This document shows positions 44,501 through 54,123 of a stretch of DNA of 64,000 bases, piece after piece. The stretch is from positions 186,001 to 250,000 of the forward strand of contig NZ_LT891958.1 of NCBI RefSeq assembly GCF_900186465.1. Direction: 5' to 3'. Below the pieces are notes generated by a model. The model was not told the origin of the DNA and searched no databases. It saw only the letters and a program-made list of their open reading frames with translations. Every line of letters begins with the position of its first letter. The stretch's first letter is position 1. A program made the position numbers and the translations under genes. The DNA comes from Centipeda felix. GTDB taxonomy: Bacteria; Bacillota; Negativicutes; Selenomonadales; Selenomonadaceae.

Positions 44501-45868
44501 TTATGACTGCTCGGCCTGCATCGTTCTGCGCATCCGCTGCTCGATGATGCGCAGGCGGATCATGAGGAGCACCGCGCCGACGACGATCCCGCCGATCAGC
44601 CCCGCCCAGTAGCCATACGGACCGAGATTGGTATACAGCGCGAGCAGATACCCACTCGGCAGTCCGATCCCCCAGAAGGACAGAATGGCGAGCCAGAACG
44701 TCACCGTCACGTCCTTGTACCCGCGCAGCGCCCCCTGCAGCGGCGCATTGACACAGTCGCTGAACTGCATGAGGAGCGCGTAGAGAAGAAACACCTGCAG
44801 CAGCTCCTGTACGGCGGGATCCGTCGTGTAGAGCGCGGCGACCGTATCGCGCATGGCTGCGAGGACGAGTGCAACGACACCGACGAAGAGCAGCGTGAGT
44901 ACGCGGCTGAGGCGGATGTAGGCGCGCGCACCGCTCTCGCGGCCGCCGCCGATCTCATAGCCGACGAGAATCGTAATCGCCATGGAGACGGAGAGCGGCA
45001 GCATATAGACGATGGTGGTGAAATTCATCGCCGCCTGATGCGCCGCAAGCACCGTCGTCCCGTACGCCGCCATCAAAAGGCCGACCGCGCCGAAGATGCT
45101 CTGCTCACAAAATACCGTCAGCCCGATGGGGACGCAGATGGCAAGCAGTGCCCGCCATGTTCCGAGTGCAGGGCGCGGCAGATGCGAAAAGACGCGATAG
45201 CGGCGGAACTGCGCCATACGCAGTGTGACGACGATGTTGAGGATGAGATTGACACAGTAGCTGAGCGCCGCCCCCAGTCCTGCACCTGCTCCGCCGAAGG
45301 CGGGGACGCCGCACGCGCCGTACATGAAGATGTAATTGAGTACGATGTTGAGCGGCACGGTCGTCATGGTGATGAGCATGGTTAATCGCGTCCGCCCATG
45401 CGCATCGATGAGGTTGCGCAGGACGCTCGCCACGGCAATGGGGATGACCCCCCAACCAATGTAGGAGAGATAGCGCAGGGTGATCCCCTCCACCACGGGC
45501 TCGAGCGCGAGTGCGTGCACGAGATGAGGAACGGTGAGTGCGCCGATTGCATAGAGCAGTACAGCAAGGAGCGTCGCCCAGCAGAAGCTCTGCTGAACGA
45601 CGCTCCGAATCTCACGCGTGTGCCCTGCCCCGTAGTGCTGTGCAATGATAGGAGTGAGTCCCGAAATCAGTCCGATGAATGCACCGAATACGGGGAAGAA
45701 GATGCTCGCGCCGACGGCAACACCCGCGAGATCCTCCTTGCTGATGTGTCCCGCCATGACCGTATTGAAGAATCCCGGTGCCATGAGGGAAATCTGCGTG
45801 ATCAGTATGGGAAAGAGCACGATAAAGAACTGCCGTGCACGTGCCGGATAGCCGTGAACCTCCTTCAA
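44501..45868 (-). CDS. MATE family efflux transporter
   Basis: The 455-residue protein has twelve hydrophobic segments in two similar halves and family blocks FFNTVMAGHISKEDLAGVAV, GLTPIIAQHYGAGH and, in the second half, AAHQAAMNFTTIVYMLPLSV with GYEIGGG. MATE pumps export cationic drugs or metabolites with Na+ or H+. The substrate is unknown. It follows the amidase gene by 22 bp on the same strand. Confidence 0.92.
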   Translation of the reverse strand: MKEVHGYPARARQFFIVLFPILITQISLMAPGFFNTVMAGHISKEDLAGVAVGASIFFPVFGAFIGLISGLTPIIAQHYGAGHTREIRSVVQQSFCWATLLAVLLYAIGALTVPHLVHALALEPVVEGITLRYLSYIGWGVIPIAVASVLRNLIDAHGRTRLTMLITMTTVPLNIVLNYIFMYGACGVPAFGGAGAGLGAALSYCVNLILNIVVTLRMAQFRRYRVFSHLPRPALGTWRALLAICVPIGLTVFCEQSIFGAVGLLMAAYGTTVLAAHQAAMNFTTIVYMLPLSVSMAITILVGYEIGGGRESGARAYIRLSRVLTLLFVGVVALVLAAMRDTVAALYTTDPAVQELLQVFLLYALLMQFSDCVNAPLQGALRGYKDVTVTFWLAILSFWGIGLPSGYLLALYTNLGPYGYWAGLIGGIVVGAVLLMIRLRIIEQRMRRTMQAEQS

Positions 45869-45890
45869 GGTCTCCCTCCCCTCTCATCAA

Positions 45891-47063
45891 TCATCCAAAA
45901 TAGTCTGCAATCCCGTCCGCAATGCCGCGCGCGATATTTTTGACGCCCTCCTCACTGTTCATCATCCGCTCCTCATCTGCGTTCGAGATGAAGGAGATCT
46001 CCACGAGTGTGGCGGGCATATCCGTATGCTTCACGACGTAGAAATTGCAGGTCTGCGTGCCGCGGTCGAGTGTGCCGATGGCGTCGATGAGTGCCAGACG
46101 CACACTGTCAGCAAGACGTTTGGATTTCTCCGATGCCTTTGCATAGTAGTACGCCGTCGTCCCCTTGACCTCGCGATTGGTAAACGCATCAGCATGAATC
46201 GAAAGGAAGATATCCGCATTCGCGCGATTTGCGATCTCGCAGCGCGCCTCCAGTTCCTCGACGGCCGTAGCATTTGCTCCCTTGTCAGAGACTTCCGTAT
46301 CCGTCGTGCGTGTGAGCACAACCGTTGCGCCCTCTGCCTCAAGGAGACGCTTCAGCTCACGGCTGACGCGCATCGTCACATTCTTCTCCATGACTCCCGT
46401 CGGACCAATCGCGCCTGAGTCGCTGCCCCCATGACCGGGGTCAATGGCGATCTTCTTCCCCTTGAGTCCGATGATGTCGGAGATATCATGGCCGACATCA
46501 TCGCCCGTATGGTCGCCATCCCGTTGATCTGAGGGAGGCGTCGTCTTGGGCGGTGCTGGCTTCACCGGTTTGGTCGGCTGCTGCGTCGGAGCAGGCTTTG
46601 CAGGCGGTGCCTTCGTCCCCGCTGTGGCCTTCGGTGTACGGCCAAAGTCTAGGACGATGCGCGGCTTTCCACCATCGAGGGAGAACACCTTCCAGCCGTC
46701 CTTCCCGACGGTCGTATCCACCACGATGCGCACCGTTTTCTCATCGAACTGTGCGGCGCGGACCCCCGAAACGAGGGGCGAATTCACCGAAACGTTTTTC
46801 TTTGCCTCTGGCATGATCCACGCATTTTGAACGTCCAGTACAACGCGTGTCGGGTTCGCTAGGACAAACTGCCGATAGGTGACGGGATGATCAGAGTCCA
46901 CCACGATGCGGACATTCCCCTCGGTGCGTCCAATGCGGATGCCCGTGATCTTCGCCATATCCTTTGTCCGGTCGCTGAACGCGGCATCTGCTGTCCCTGC
47001 GGGAAGGAGGACGCCGAGCATCCCGATGAGAAGTGCGGCGGCCAGTAAAAATATGCGGTGCAA
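45891..47063 (-). CDS. N-acetylmuramoyl-L-alanine amidase with AMIN domain
   Basis: This exported zinc amidase cuts the peptide stem from peptidoglycan. It has a signal peptide (ending PAGTADA), an AMIN domain (about residues 35-140) with IRIGRTEGNVRIVVDSDHPV and RVVLDVQNAW, a proline/lysine/threonine linker, and an Amidase_3 domain (about 200-390) with KIAIDPGHGGSDSGAIG, the metal glutamate in MEKNVTMRVSRELK and FLSIHADAF. I place the start at TTG 47063, because AGGGGG is eight bases upstream and the signal peptide follows at once. The frame is open for 50 more codons upstream without signal-peptide character. The AMIN domain suggests septal or envelope targeting. Confidence 0.9.
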   Translation of the reverse strand: MHRIFLLAAALLIGMLGVLLPAGTADAAFSDRTKDMAKITGIRIGRTEGNVRIVVDSDHPVTYRQFVLANPTRVVLDVQNAWIMPEAKKNVSVNSPLVSGVRAAQFDEKTVRIVVDTTVGKDGWKVFSLDGGKPRIVLDFGRTPKATAGTKAPPAKPAPTQQPTKPVKPAPPKTTPPSDQRDGDHTGDDVGHDISDIIGLKGKKIAIDPGHGGSDSGAIGPTGVMEKNVTMRVSRELKRLLEAEGATVVLTRTTDTEVSDKGANATAVEELEARCEIANRANADIFLSIHADAFTNREVKGTTAYYYAKASEKSKRLADSVRLALIDAIGTLDRGTQTCNFYVVKHTDMPATLVEISFISNADEERMMNSEEGVKNIARGIADGIADYFG

Positions 47064-47238
47064 GCGTATACCCCCTAACGGAAGTTTGACCATGCCCACG
47101 GACAGACTTCCAAAAAGCCTGCGAAGAGCTTGGGCAGCACCGCTCGATTCAGCGATTCCTTCCAGCAGCTTCACAGGCTCTCCCATTGACCCTCTGCGGC
47201 AGTGTCGATTCACTCAGCACTGCATCTTCATCAGTGTA
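47064..47238 (-). other. Gap between motE and the amidase gene
   Basis: These 175 bp have gene-like composition and an open frame that joins the amidase in phase, so part could encode an N-terminal extension. A GCCTGTGAAG...CTTCGCAGGC pairing (about 47117-47178 on the minus strand) could form a large hairpin in the leader. No promoter is clear. Confidence 0.35.
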
Positions 47239-47847
47239 TTATTGTTCTGGCGGTGCGCTCTGCGCTTCTCCGGGGACAGCACTTTCCTCTGCCTCACCCG
47301 GCACAGGAGCATTGCGACGTGTCGTCGCACGGCGCGGTGCGCCCTCATACATGATCTGTGTGATCTGCGCCGCACGGTCAGGCTCGAACTCCGTCAGCAC
47401 CTTCGCCGCATTTCCTTCGTCCATACGCTGGAGAATGGCAATGCAGAGATTGATGTCGAGCGACTCCATGACCTTGGCAGCATCCGCCGGTTTCATATCG
47501 TTGTAGAGGCGAGCGAGCTTCGTGATTCGCTTCTTCTCTGCCGTCTCGCGTTCCTTCTGCTGCTTTTCGATTTCCTCTTTGGTGATCTTGACGCTCTCCG
47601 GTACCTTCTTTTGCTTCGTTGCCGTGCTCGTCGTCGAAGACGATGCGGACGAGGACTGCGAACTCTCTTCCTCGCTCTCCGCCGGCGGCACAAAGTACTC
47701 ACCGACCACAGGCAGCTCATGGAGTTTATACTCCTCGTTGAGCTCCTTCGTATCAAAGAGACGGAGATAGACGCCGAGAGCAAATCCGCCTACAATCAGC
47801 ACGAGGATTAAGATCAGCACCAATAGGATCTTCAGTTTTTTCCGCAT
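47239..47847 (-). CDS. motE: MotE-like flagellar protein (MgtE N-terminal domain)
   Basis: The 202-residue protein has one N-terminal membrane helix (about 6-28), a serine-rich stretch, a coiled coil (about 85-115) and a domain with LYNDMKPADAAKVMESLDIN and LQRMDEGNAAKVLTEFEPDR, the MgtE_N repeats of MotE. In Helicobacter-type systems MotE is a periplasmic chaperone of MotC; in Firmicutes operons its role is less clear. It follows the SLT gene, in the standard place after fliJ. In related operons fliK and flgD come next, but here they do not. Confidence 0.82.
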   Translation of the reverse strand: MRKKLKILLVLILILVLIVGGFALGVYLRLFDTKELNEEYKLHELPVVGEYFVPPAESEEESSQSSSASSSTTSTATKQKKVPESVKITKEEIEKQQKERETAEKKRITKLARLYNDMKPADAAKVMESLDINLCIAILQRMDEGNAAKVLTEFEPDRAAQITQIMYEGAPRRATTRRNAPVPGEAEESAVPGEAQSAPPEQ

Positions 47848-47896
47848 GGATTTCCTGCCCTCTTTCTCTTCCCCTTATCCTGCCCATCTCATCCGA

Positions 47897-48505
47897 TTAG
47901 CGGTATATATCGAGAACGCGATTCACGTAATCCTGCGTCTCCGCATAGGGAGGTACGCCGCCGTATGCCTTTACCGCATTGGGTCCTGCGTTGTAGGCAG
48001 CAACCGCCTTTTTCACATCGCCGCCGAAGGTGTTCATCAACTCGCTCAGATACTTCGCGCCGCCCTCAACATTGCCCTCCGCACTGTACGGGTCAACCCC
48101 AAGCCCGGCGGCAGTCTCCGGCATGAGCTGCATGACGCCGACCGCGCCCGCAGGAGAGACGGCATCCTGATGTCCGCCCGACTCGACCTCGGCGACGGCC
48201 GAAACGAGTTTTGGGTCGACGTGGTACTTCTGTGCCGCCTGATGAATCATCTGCGTGAGGTCGGGATTGGCCAGATCCGCCTTTCCTGCCTTCTCCGCGT
48301 GCGTCGGTGATGCAACGGGCTTTGTCCCGTCAACACGCTGCGCAGCCTGTGCTTTGGACGCCGCCGCAGCCGTGTTCTTATCGATCTCCTGCTGGAGTTT
48401 TGAAGCGAAATCCAACCCCGGGAGATTCTGCTGTTTGAGGTTGAATTCTCCCTCGATCTCGGCGATGCGCGCCTGAATCTGCTGAATGCCCGAAAGATCT
48501 ATCAT
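47897..48505 (-). CDS. Lytic transglycosylase (SLT domain) of the flagellar operon
   Basis: A 202-residue peptidoglycan hydrolase with a C-terminal SLT domain: VDPKLVSAVAEVESGGHQDA (catalytic Glu in EVESGG), SPAGAVGVMQLMPETAAGLG and AYNAGPNAVKAYGGVPPYAE. It has no signal peptide; an N-terminal coiled coil (IQQIQARIAEIEGEF) and an alanine-rich linker come first, so it may leave the cell through the flagellar export apparatus and clear the wall for the rod. The start overlaps the fliJ stop by four bases, with GGGAGGA upstream. Confidence 0.88.
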   Translation of the reverse strand: MIDLSGIQQIQARIAEIEGEFNLKQQNLPGLDFASKLQQEIDKNTAAAASKAQAAQRVDGTKPVASPTHAEKAGKADLANPDLTQMIHQAAQKYHVDPKLVSAVAEVESGGHQDAVSPAGAVGVMQLMPETAAGLGVDPYSAEGNVEGGAKYLSELMNTFGGDVKKAVAAYNAGPNAVKAYGGVPPYAETQDYVNRVLDIYR

Positions 48506-48969
48506 ACGGCTTCCTCCCATTCCCTATTGCGCATGGTCAGCTGCAGGCCGATCTCATCAAGCATCTTCTGCTCTTCCCGCAGTGCCTCCGCCTTGTACTC
48601 GGCAAGGCGTTTTTCCCTTAGTTTCTCAATGCTCTTGAGCGCGCTCATCTGCTCCATCAGTACTTTCAGTGCTTTCTGGCGCACGGCGTTCGCCCGCAGG
48701 ATCACCTGCTGCTGATCTTCGATCTGCTGCCGTTTCCATCCAAAGAATTGGTTAAAACTCATGAGCCGACCGATCTTGATGTGCGTGCCCTCCTTGGAGA
48801 TCTTCTCGTAGTCACGCTGTCCCTGTGCCATCTCCTCGAGCAGCTGCCGCTGATAGGCACGTTCCTCCTCCAGAGCTCGCACAGCTTTGGCAAAGGCGAC
48901 CTCCGCCTCTTCCTTCTTCATGCGCGTCACCTTGAGCAAGGTCTCGAGCTGAAAGCGAAATTTTTTCAT
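48502..48969 (-). CDS. fliJ: Flagellar export chaperone FliJ
   Basis: The 155-residue protein is almost all charged coiled coil, starting MKKFRFQLETLLKVTRMKKE, the usual FliJ N terminus. FliJ links the FliI ATPase ring to the export gate FlhA and escorts chaperones. It overlaps fliI by four bases and the SLT gene by four. Confidence 0.92.
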   Translation of the reverse strand: MKKFRFQLETLLKVTRMKKEEAEVAFAKAVRALEEERAYQRQLLEEMAQGQRDYEKISKEGTHIKIGRLMSFNQFFGWKRQQIEDQQQVILRANAVRQKALKVLMEQMSALKSIEKLREKRLAEYKAEALREEQKMLDEIGLQLTMRNREWEEAV

Positions 48970-50342
48970 GATGCCGCCTCATTTGCGGACGTTTCTTTCC
49001 CTGTCAGGCCGATGAGCTGCTGCTCCGTCTCCGCGTAGGAAGTCACCTCGTAGATGCCCTGACAGAGAAAGTCGTTGATGCCGTCGATCTTCTGGATTGC
49101 GGCGTCGATCTTCGGGCTGGAGCCCTTGACGTACGCACCGATGTGGATGAGATCCTCCGCTTCCTGATAGACGGCCATGAGTTGACGCATTTCCTGCGCC
49201 GCCTCGAGATGATTCTTCGCAACGACCTCATACATGACACGACTGACGCTGCTGAGTACGTCGATGGCAGGAAAATGGTTCTGCGCGGCGATCCGCCGCG
49301 AGAGCACGATATGCCCGTCTAGGATCGAACGCACCGCATCGGCAATCGGCTCATTCATATCGTCGCCGTCAACCAGCACGGTATAGATGCCCGTAATGGA
49401 TCCCTTTTCGCTCGTGCCCGCGCGCTCTAAGAGACGCGGCAGCATGGCGAAGACCGACGGAGTATAGCCGCGCGTCGCGGGCGGCTCGCCGATGGTGAGC
49501 CCGACCTCGCGCTGCGCCATTGCAAAACGTGTTACAGAGTCCATCATGAGCACTACCTTGCGCCCCTGATCGCGGAAGTACTCCGCAATCGCCGTTCCCG
49601 TCATAGCTCCCTTGATGCGGACGAGTGCCGGCTGGTCAGAGGTGGCAACCACGACAACGGAGCGTTTCAGACCCTCCTCGCCGAGATCGCGCTCGATGAA
49701 ATCGCGCACCTCACGTCCGCGCTCTCCGACGAGCGTGATGACACTGATGTCCGCCTCTGTATTGCGTGCAATCATGGAGAGCAGCGTGGACTTGCCAACG
49801 CCGGAGCCCGCCATGATGCCGATGCGCTGTCCGTCCCCCATCGTGATGAGCCCGTCAATCGCGCGCACACCGACGTAGAGGTTGTCATGGATGCGCGGCC
49901 GCGTCAACGGAGGCGGCGGCGGCGCCTGCAGGGGATACTCCTCCTTGGCGAGGATGGGGCCCTTGCCGTCGATTGGATTGCCGAGTCCGTCAAGCACACG
50001 GCCGAGCAGCTCCATACCAACCTTCACGCGGAGCTGGCGCCCCGTTGCGACAACCTCGCAGCCAGGGCCGATGCCCTGCATCTCGCCGACCGGCATGAGG
50101 AGAACGCTCCCCTCGCGAAATCCGACGACCTCCGCCGGCACGGGCGGCATCCCTGCAAAGTGAGAGCTCACATAGCAGAGCTCACCGACCGTCACCGTCG
50201 GCCCCTGCGACTCGATGACCAACCCGATGATCTGCGTCACCTTACCCGTCAGCTTCATCGGTGAAGCAGCGCGGAGTGCATCCTGGAACTTATGGATATT
50301 TATGGAAAATGGGGGATTTCCCCCCGTTTCACTCGTATTCAT
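48966..50342 (-). CDS. fliI: Flagellum-specific ATPase FliI
   Basis: The 458-residue hexameric ATPase energises unloading of flagellar export substrates. It has the Walker A IGIMAGSGVGKSTLLSMIAR (about 172-180), the Walker B VVLMMDSVTRFAMAQREV and the FliI/type III signature PPATRGYTPSVFAMLPRLLE. The N-terminal domain has VIGLVIESQGPTVTVGE. The start is 16 codons longer than some homologues but is the four-base overlap with fliH, so it is kept. Confidence 0.96.
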   Translation of the reverse strand: MNTSETGGNPPFSINIHKFQDALRAASPMKLTGKVTQIIGLVIESQGPTVTVGELCYVSSHFAGMPPVPAEVVGFREGSVLLMPVGEMQGIGPGCEVVATGRQLRVKVGMELLGRVLDGLGNPIDGKGPILAKEEYPLQAPPPPPLTRPRIHDNLYVGVRAIDGLITMGDGQRIGIMAGSGVGKSTLLSMIARNTEADISVITLVGERGREVRDFIERDLGEEGLKRSVVVVATSDQPALVRIKGAMTGTAIAEYFRDQGRKVVLMMDSVTRFAMAQREVGLTIGEPPATRGYTPSVFAMLPRLLERAGTSEKGSITGIYTVLVDGDDMNEPIADAVRSILDGHIVLSRRIAAQNHFPAIDVLSSVSRVMYEVVAKNHLEAAQEMRQLMAVYQEAEDLIHIGAYVKGSSPKIDAAIQKIDGINDFLCQGIYEVTSYAETEQQLIGLTGKETSANEAAS

Positions 50343-51130
50343 AGCATAACTTCCCGCACCGCCTTCTTCAGCTGTTCGATCTGCGTCTGCAAACGCGCAT
50401 CAACACTGCCGTTAGGCGTCTCCACAAGGCAGTCGCCCGGCTTCAGGCTCTCATCGGATGTAATCGAGAGACTGCTGTCCCCCGCTGTCACAATGCTGCG
50501 CAGTTCATCGCGTGCCATCAGCACAAAGTCATAGCTGTCCGGCGGAACGTGGACGACAATCTCTTTCTGATCCTTGACGCGCTCGATGGCATCGCGCACA
50601 ATGGGCAGAACCATCTGCGGCACATCGATGAAATGCTGCGGAAGAACGCGCTCCACGGCAGTCATCGCAATAGATACGATGACCTCCTCCGCCTGCATGA
50701 GGTAGTCACGCATCGCGTCGTGTGCATCGCGCAGGGTCTTCTCCGCCTTCGCGTTGGTCTGGCGGATGAAATCCTCCATCTCCTCGCGTACGGCGGCCTC
50801 GCCCGCCTCTCTGCCAGCAGCAAAGCCCTCGTCGTGCCCCGCTTGACGCGCCTCCTCGCGATCCTTTTCGATCTGCTCTTTCGCCTCGCTGAGAAGCTTC
50901 TCCCGCTCCTGTTCGATTTCACCGCGGCGTACGGCGATCTCCATGTCCAGCTCTTTACTGCGGACATCAATTGCGTGTTCACGCTCCTCGATGCGCGAGA
51001 GCAGGAACTGGACGGTCTCCTCGCTGACACCATCCTCCATGCCATCTGCGGACGGCGGAACGGAGGGGGCGGGGACGTCGATGAGATGCGGGTTCTCCTC
51101 CCAGATGGCGGCCTTGATAACTCTAGACAA
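50339..51130 (-). CDS. fliH: Flagellar assembly protein FliH
   Basis: FliH is the elastic stator that anchors FliI to the C ring. The 263-residue product has a poorly conserved N terminus, a long charged coiled coil (about 50-145) rich in EARQAGHDEGFAAGREAGEA, where glycine repeats of the FliH type occur, and the C-terminal V-ATPase E-like domain with EVIVSIAMTAVERVLPQHF. It overlaps fliG by eight bases. Confidence 0.92.
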   Translation of the reverse strand: MSRVIKAAIWEENPHLIDVPAPSVPPSADGMEDGVSEETVQFLLSRIEEREHAIDVRSKELDMEIAVRRGEIEQEREKLLSEAKEQIEKDREEARQAGHDEGFAAGREAGEAAVREEMEDFIRQTNAKAEKTLRDAHDAMRDYLMQAEEVIVSIAMTAVERVLPQHFIDVPQMVLPIVRDAIERVKDQKEIVVHVPPDSYDFVLMARDELRSIVTAGDSSLSITSDESLKPGDCLVETPNGSVDARLQTQIEQLKKAVREVML

Positions 51131-52142
51131 TCATCTCGTCTCCCTTGCCGCGCGAAATCACAATCTCGCCCTTGTCCTCGAGTACGCGAATGACGGCGAC
51201 AACCTTCTGCTGTGCCTCCTCCACGTCGCGAATCTTGACCGGGCCCATGAACTCGATCTCCTCGCGCAGCATATCTGCCGCACGCGTCGACATATTCTTG
51301 TAGACTTTCTCTGCAACTTCCTGTGGCGTTGCCTTGAGCGCGAGGGAGAGATCCTTGGTCTCGACCTGACGCAGGACAAGCTGCAGGGAGCGGTCGTCGA
51401 TCTGGACGATGTCCTCGAACACGAACATGAGCTTTTTGATCTCCTCGGCAAGCTCGGGGCTGTCGACCTCGAGGGTTTCGACAATCGCCTTCTCCGTCGT
51501 ACGGTCGACGCGGTTGAGCACCTCGACAATCGCCTTGATGCCACCTGCCGATGTAAAGTCCTGTGTTACCATGGACGACAGCTTCCGTTCCAGCACACGC
51601 TCGACCTCGCGGATGGAGTCCGGCGAGGTGCGATCCATGGTTGCGATACGCTTCGTGACCTCGACCTGAGACTCCGGAGGCAATGCTCCGAGAACAACTG
51701 CTGCCTGATCTGGCTCCAGATACGCCATGATAAGGGCGATGGTCTGGGGATGCTCGTTCTGGATAAAGTTGATAAGCTGTGCTGGGTCGGTCTTGCGCAG
51801 GAAGTCGAACGGACGCACCTGCAGACTCGTCGTGAGACGGTTGATGATCTCGAGCGCCTTGTCCGGACCGAGGGCCTTTTCCAGGACGTTCTGTGCATAC
51901 TGCAAACCGCCCGAGGAGATGTAGTCCTGTGCCATGCACATGGAATAAAACTCCGAGATGACCTCCGCCTTGAGAGCGGACGAGACCTGCTTCTGGTTGG
52001 CGATCTCAAGCGTCAGCTGCTCGATCTCGTCGTCATCCATGTGCTGAAACAGCTTTGCGGAGTACTCAGGACCAATGGCGATAAAGAGGATCGCCGCCTT
52101 CTGCTGGTTGGTCAGATCACCGCTGCCATATAGATCCGGCAT
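51123..52142 (-). CDS. fliG: Flagellar motor switch protein FliG
   Basis: FliG is the rotor protein that meets the stator. The 339-residue product has N-terminal KAAILFIAIGPEYSAKLFQH, the middle EHPQTIALIMAYLEPDQAAV (EHPQ motif) and the C-terminal torque domain with MFVFEDIVQIDDRSLQLVLR and MSTRAADMLREEIEFMGPVK, which carries the charged residues used for torque. The ATG at 52142 has GGAGGAGGAG upstream; the longer frame enters fliF. It follows fliF by two bases. Confidence 0.97.
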   Translation of the reverse strand: MPDLYGSGDLTNQQKAAILFIAIGPEYSAKLFQHMDDDEIEQLTLEIANQKQVSSALKAEVISEFYSMCMAQDYISSGGLQYAQNVLEKALGPDKALEIINRLTTSLQVRPFDFLRKTDPAQLINFIQNEHPQTIALIMAYLEPDQAAVVLGALPPESQVEVTKRIATMDRTSPDSIREVERVLERKLSSMVTQDFTSAGGIKAIVEVLNRVDRTTEKAIVETLEVDSPELAEEIKKLMFVFEDIVQIDDRSLQLVLRQVETKDLSLALKATPQEVAEKVYKNMSTRAADMLREEIEFMGPVKIRDVEEAQQKVVAVIRVLEDKGEIVISRGKGDEMIV

Positions 52143-52144
52143 GG

Positions 52145-53725
52145 TTACTCCTCCTCCGTAAGCCAAGTCTTGACCAGGAGCGCAACCTCCTCAGGCTTGC
52201 TGTCGATGAGCGCAAGAAGCGCGAGTTTCTCGTTCATCTGCTGCTGCTCCTCCTCAGAGAGATCCTCTTCCTCGACCTCGCCGGCAGCGATTGCGGCGGC
52301 ACGCTCCTCGGCAAGGCGCTCTTCTTCGAGACGCTTTGCCTCCTCGGCAGCCTCGCGCTCGAGACGCTTCTTGCGGCGATACATGAGAATCGCGGCAACG
52401 ATGAGTGCAATGATGAGAAGAACGGCGCCAACCTGCATGTAGAAGATGCGGTCCTGACGATCCTTCTCTGCCTGCAGCTCCGCCGCACGGCGGTCTGCCG
52501 CCTCCGTGCTGAACGGCAGCGGCTCAACGGAGATCGTATCGCCGCGCGTCTGATTGATGCCTGCCGCGCTGCTCACCGTGCGCAGGATGCTCTCCTGCTG
52601 CGGCTGCGTCACGTCGTCATTGACAAGGACAGCAACCGTCATACGGCGGATCGAGCCCGGGGAAGCGATTACGTGCTGGCGTTCCTCGTTGATCTCATAG
52701 TTCTTCGTGGATTCTTTTTTCTCGTAGGCAGCGTTCGCGTTTGACTCCTGCTCAACATAGCCCGGGACGTTGCTCTGGACGCCCGCAGGGCCGCCGGGAT
52801 TCGTCGAACTGCCGTTGTAGCTCTCGGAGATGTCCTGCTGGCTGCGGATGATGCCTGCATCATCTACCACAGGGGTAAAGGTCTGACGATCTGTCAAGCG
52901 GTCGTCAAAATCCAGCTCCACACTGACGCGGGCAAATGCACGCCCTTCCCCGAGCGTCTGATCGAGCAGGGTCTGCACCTTTTTCTCGATGTTGTCCTGC
53001 ACCTTGCGCGTCATCTCAAGCTGGGTGATGGTCTTTGCGCCAAGCCCCTTCTCATCCTGATCGTCTGGATCATTCAGGATCTTGCCCGTATCGTCGACGA
53101 TGGTGATGTTCTCCGGCGTCAGCCCCTTGATGCTGTGTGCTGCGAGATTGACAATACCTTTAATTTCCTTTTTCGTCAGCTCTGCATGCGGCTTCAAGCG
53201 CAGCATAATGGAAGCCGTCGCCGGCTTCTCCTCTTTTTTGTAAAGGCTGTCCTCGGGCAGCACGATGTGAACACGTGCCTTATCGACTGCCTCGATCTGC
53301 TCGATGGTACGCGTCAGCTCGCCCTGCAGTGCCTGCAGATAGTTGACACGGTTCTGGAACTCGGTCACGCCGAGTTTGCTGTCGTCGAAGATCTCAAAGC
53401 CCTTGTTCCCGTGCGGAAGTCCCTGCACGGCAAGGTTGAGGCGAGCCTCATGCACATTCGCCGTCGGAACGAGAATCGTCGTGCCCGACTTATTCTCCTG
53501 TATTTCGTAGCTGATCTTCGATTCACGCAGCTGATTCGCGACCTCGCCCGCATCTTTGGTCTCCATGTCGGTAAACAGCGGAACCATATCGGGCTTGCTG
53601 CCGTACCAGAAACTAAGGCCGAAGACCAGTACGAGAATTGCGAGTGCCGAGCCGAGCATGATGTAGCGCTGCCGCTTGTCAAAGCGTTTCCACAAGGCAA
53701 GGCTGCGCTCTTTCCACTCTCCCAT
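52145..53725 (-). CDS. fliF: Flagellar MS-ring protein FliF
   Basis: The 526-residue membrane protein forms the MS ring. It has two membrane segments (about 22-42 and 432-455), ring-building motifs IFDDSKLGVTEFQNRVNYLQ and ALQGELTRTIEQIEAVDKAR followed by VHIVLPEDSLY, a periplasmic domain and a charged cytoplasmic tail ending LLVKTWLTEEE, where FliG binds. It precedes fliG with near-contact spacing. Confidence 0.96.
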   Translation of the reverse strand: MGEWKERSLALWKRFDKRQRYIMLGSALAILVLVFGLSFWYGSKPDMVPLFTDMETKDAGEVANQLRESKISYEIQENKSGTTILVPTANVHEARLNLAVQGLPHGNKGFEIFDDSKLGVTEFQNRVNYLQALQGELTRTIEQIEAVDKARVHIVLPEDSLYKKEEKPATASIMLRLKPHAELTKKEIKGIVNLAAHSIKGLTPENITIVDDTGKILNDPDDQDEKGLGAKTITQLEMTRKVQDNIEKKVQTLLDQTLGEGRAFARVSVELDFDDRLTDRQTFTPVVDDAGIIRSQQDISESYNGSSTNPGGPAGVQSNVPGYVEQESNANAAYEKKESTKNYEINEERQHVIASPGSIRRMTVAVLVNDDVTQPQQESILRTVSSAAGINQTRGDTISVEPLPFSTEAADRRAAELQAEKDRQDRIFYMQVGAVLLIIALIVAAILMYRRKKRLEREAAEEAKRLEEERLAEERAAAIAAGEVEEEDLSEEEQQQMNEKLALLALIDSKPEEVALLVKTWLTEEE

Positions 53726-53794
53726 AATCTCTTTCCCTTCAAGTCACCGCGGTTGTGCTTCCCCGCGAGGGTGCAAACAGAACGGCAGTTTCAG

Positions 53795-54097
53795 TTATAC
53801 CTGCATCCGCATGATTTCCTGATAGGCAGAAACGGCACGATTGCGCATCTGCAAGGTAAGCTGCAGGGCAATTTCAGCCTTCTGCCCTGCCACGATAACC
53901 TGAGAAACATCTTCCACCTCACCCGCAGCGAGCAGCTTCGTCTGCTCCTCTGATGCAAGCTGAAGATGATTGACTTCGGAGAGGGCATCTTTTAGGTAGG
54001 TGCCGAAATCTTTGCGTTGGGATTTGTCGATGGTCTCGCCCAAATGGCTGGGTGCACGCATCGTTACAGGAGTCATTTGCAGTGCTTGTACTTCCAT
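53795..54097 (-). CDS. fliE: Flagellar hook-basal body protein FliE
   Basis: FliE joins the MS ring to the rod. The 100-residue product has DFGTYLKDALSEVNHLQLAS and DVSQVIVAGQKAEIALQLTL ending with QMRNRAVSAYQEIMRMQV, the conserved FliE C terminus. It lies between flgC (26 bp) and fliF (69 bp). Confidence 0.93.
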   Translation of the reverse strand: MEVQALQMTPVTMRAPSHLGETIDKSQRKDFGTYLKDALSEVNHLQLASEEQTKLLAAGEVEDVSQVIVAGQKAEIALQLTLQMRNRAVSAYQEIMRMQV

Positions 54098-54123
54098 AAT
54101 GGATCCCCCTTACAATGTGTGCA

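Noticed and set aside
47064-47213. N-terminal extension of the amidase upstream of TTG 47063
   Set aside because: The extension would place a non-hydrophobic stretch before the signal peptide, and the best ribosome site serves the TTG codon.
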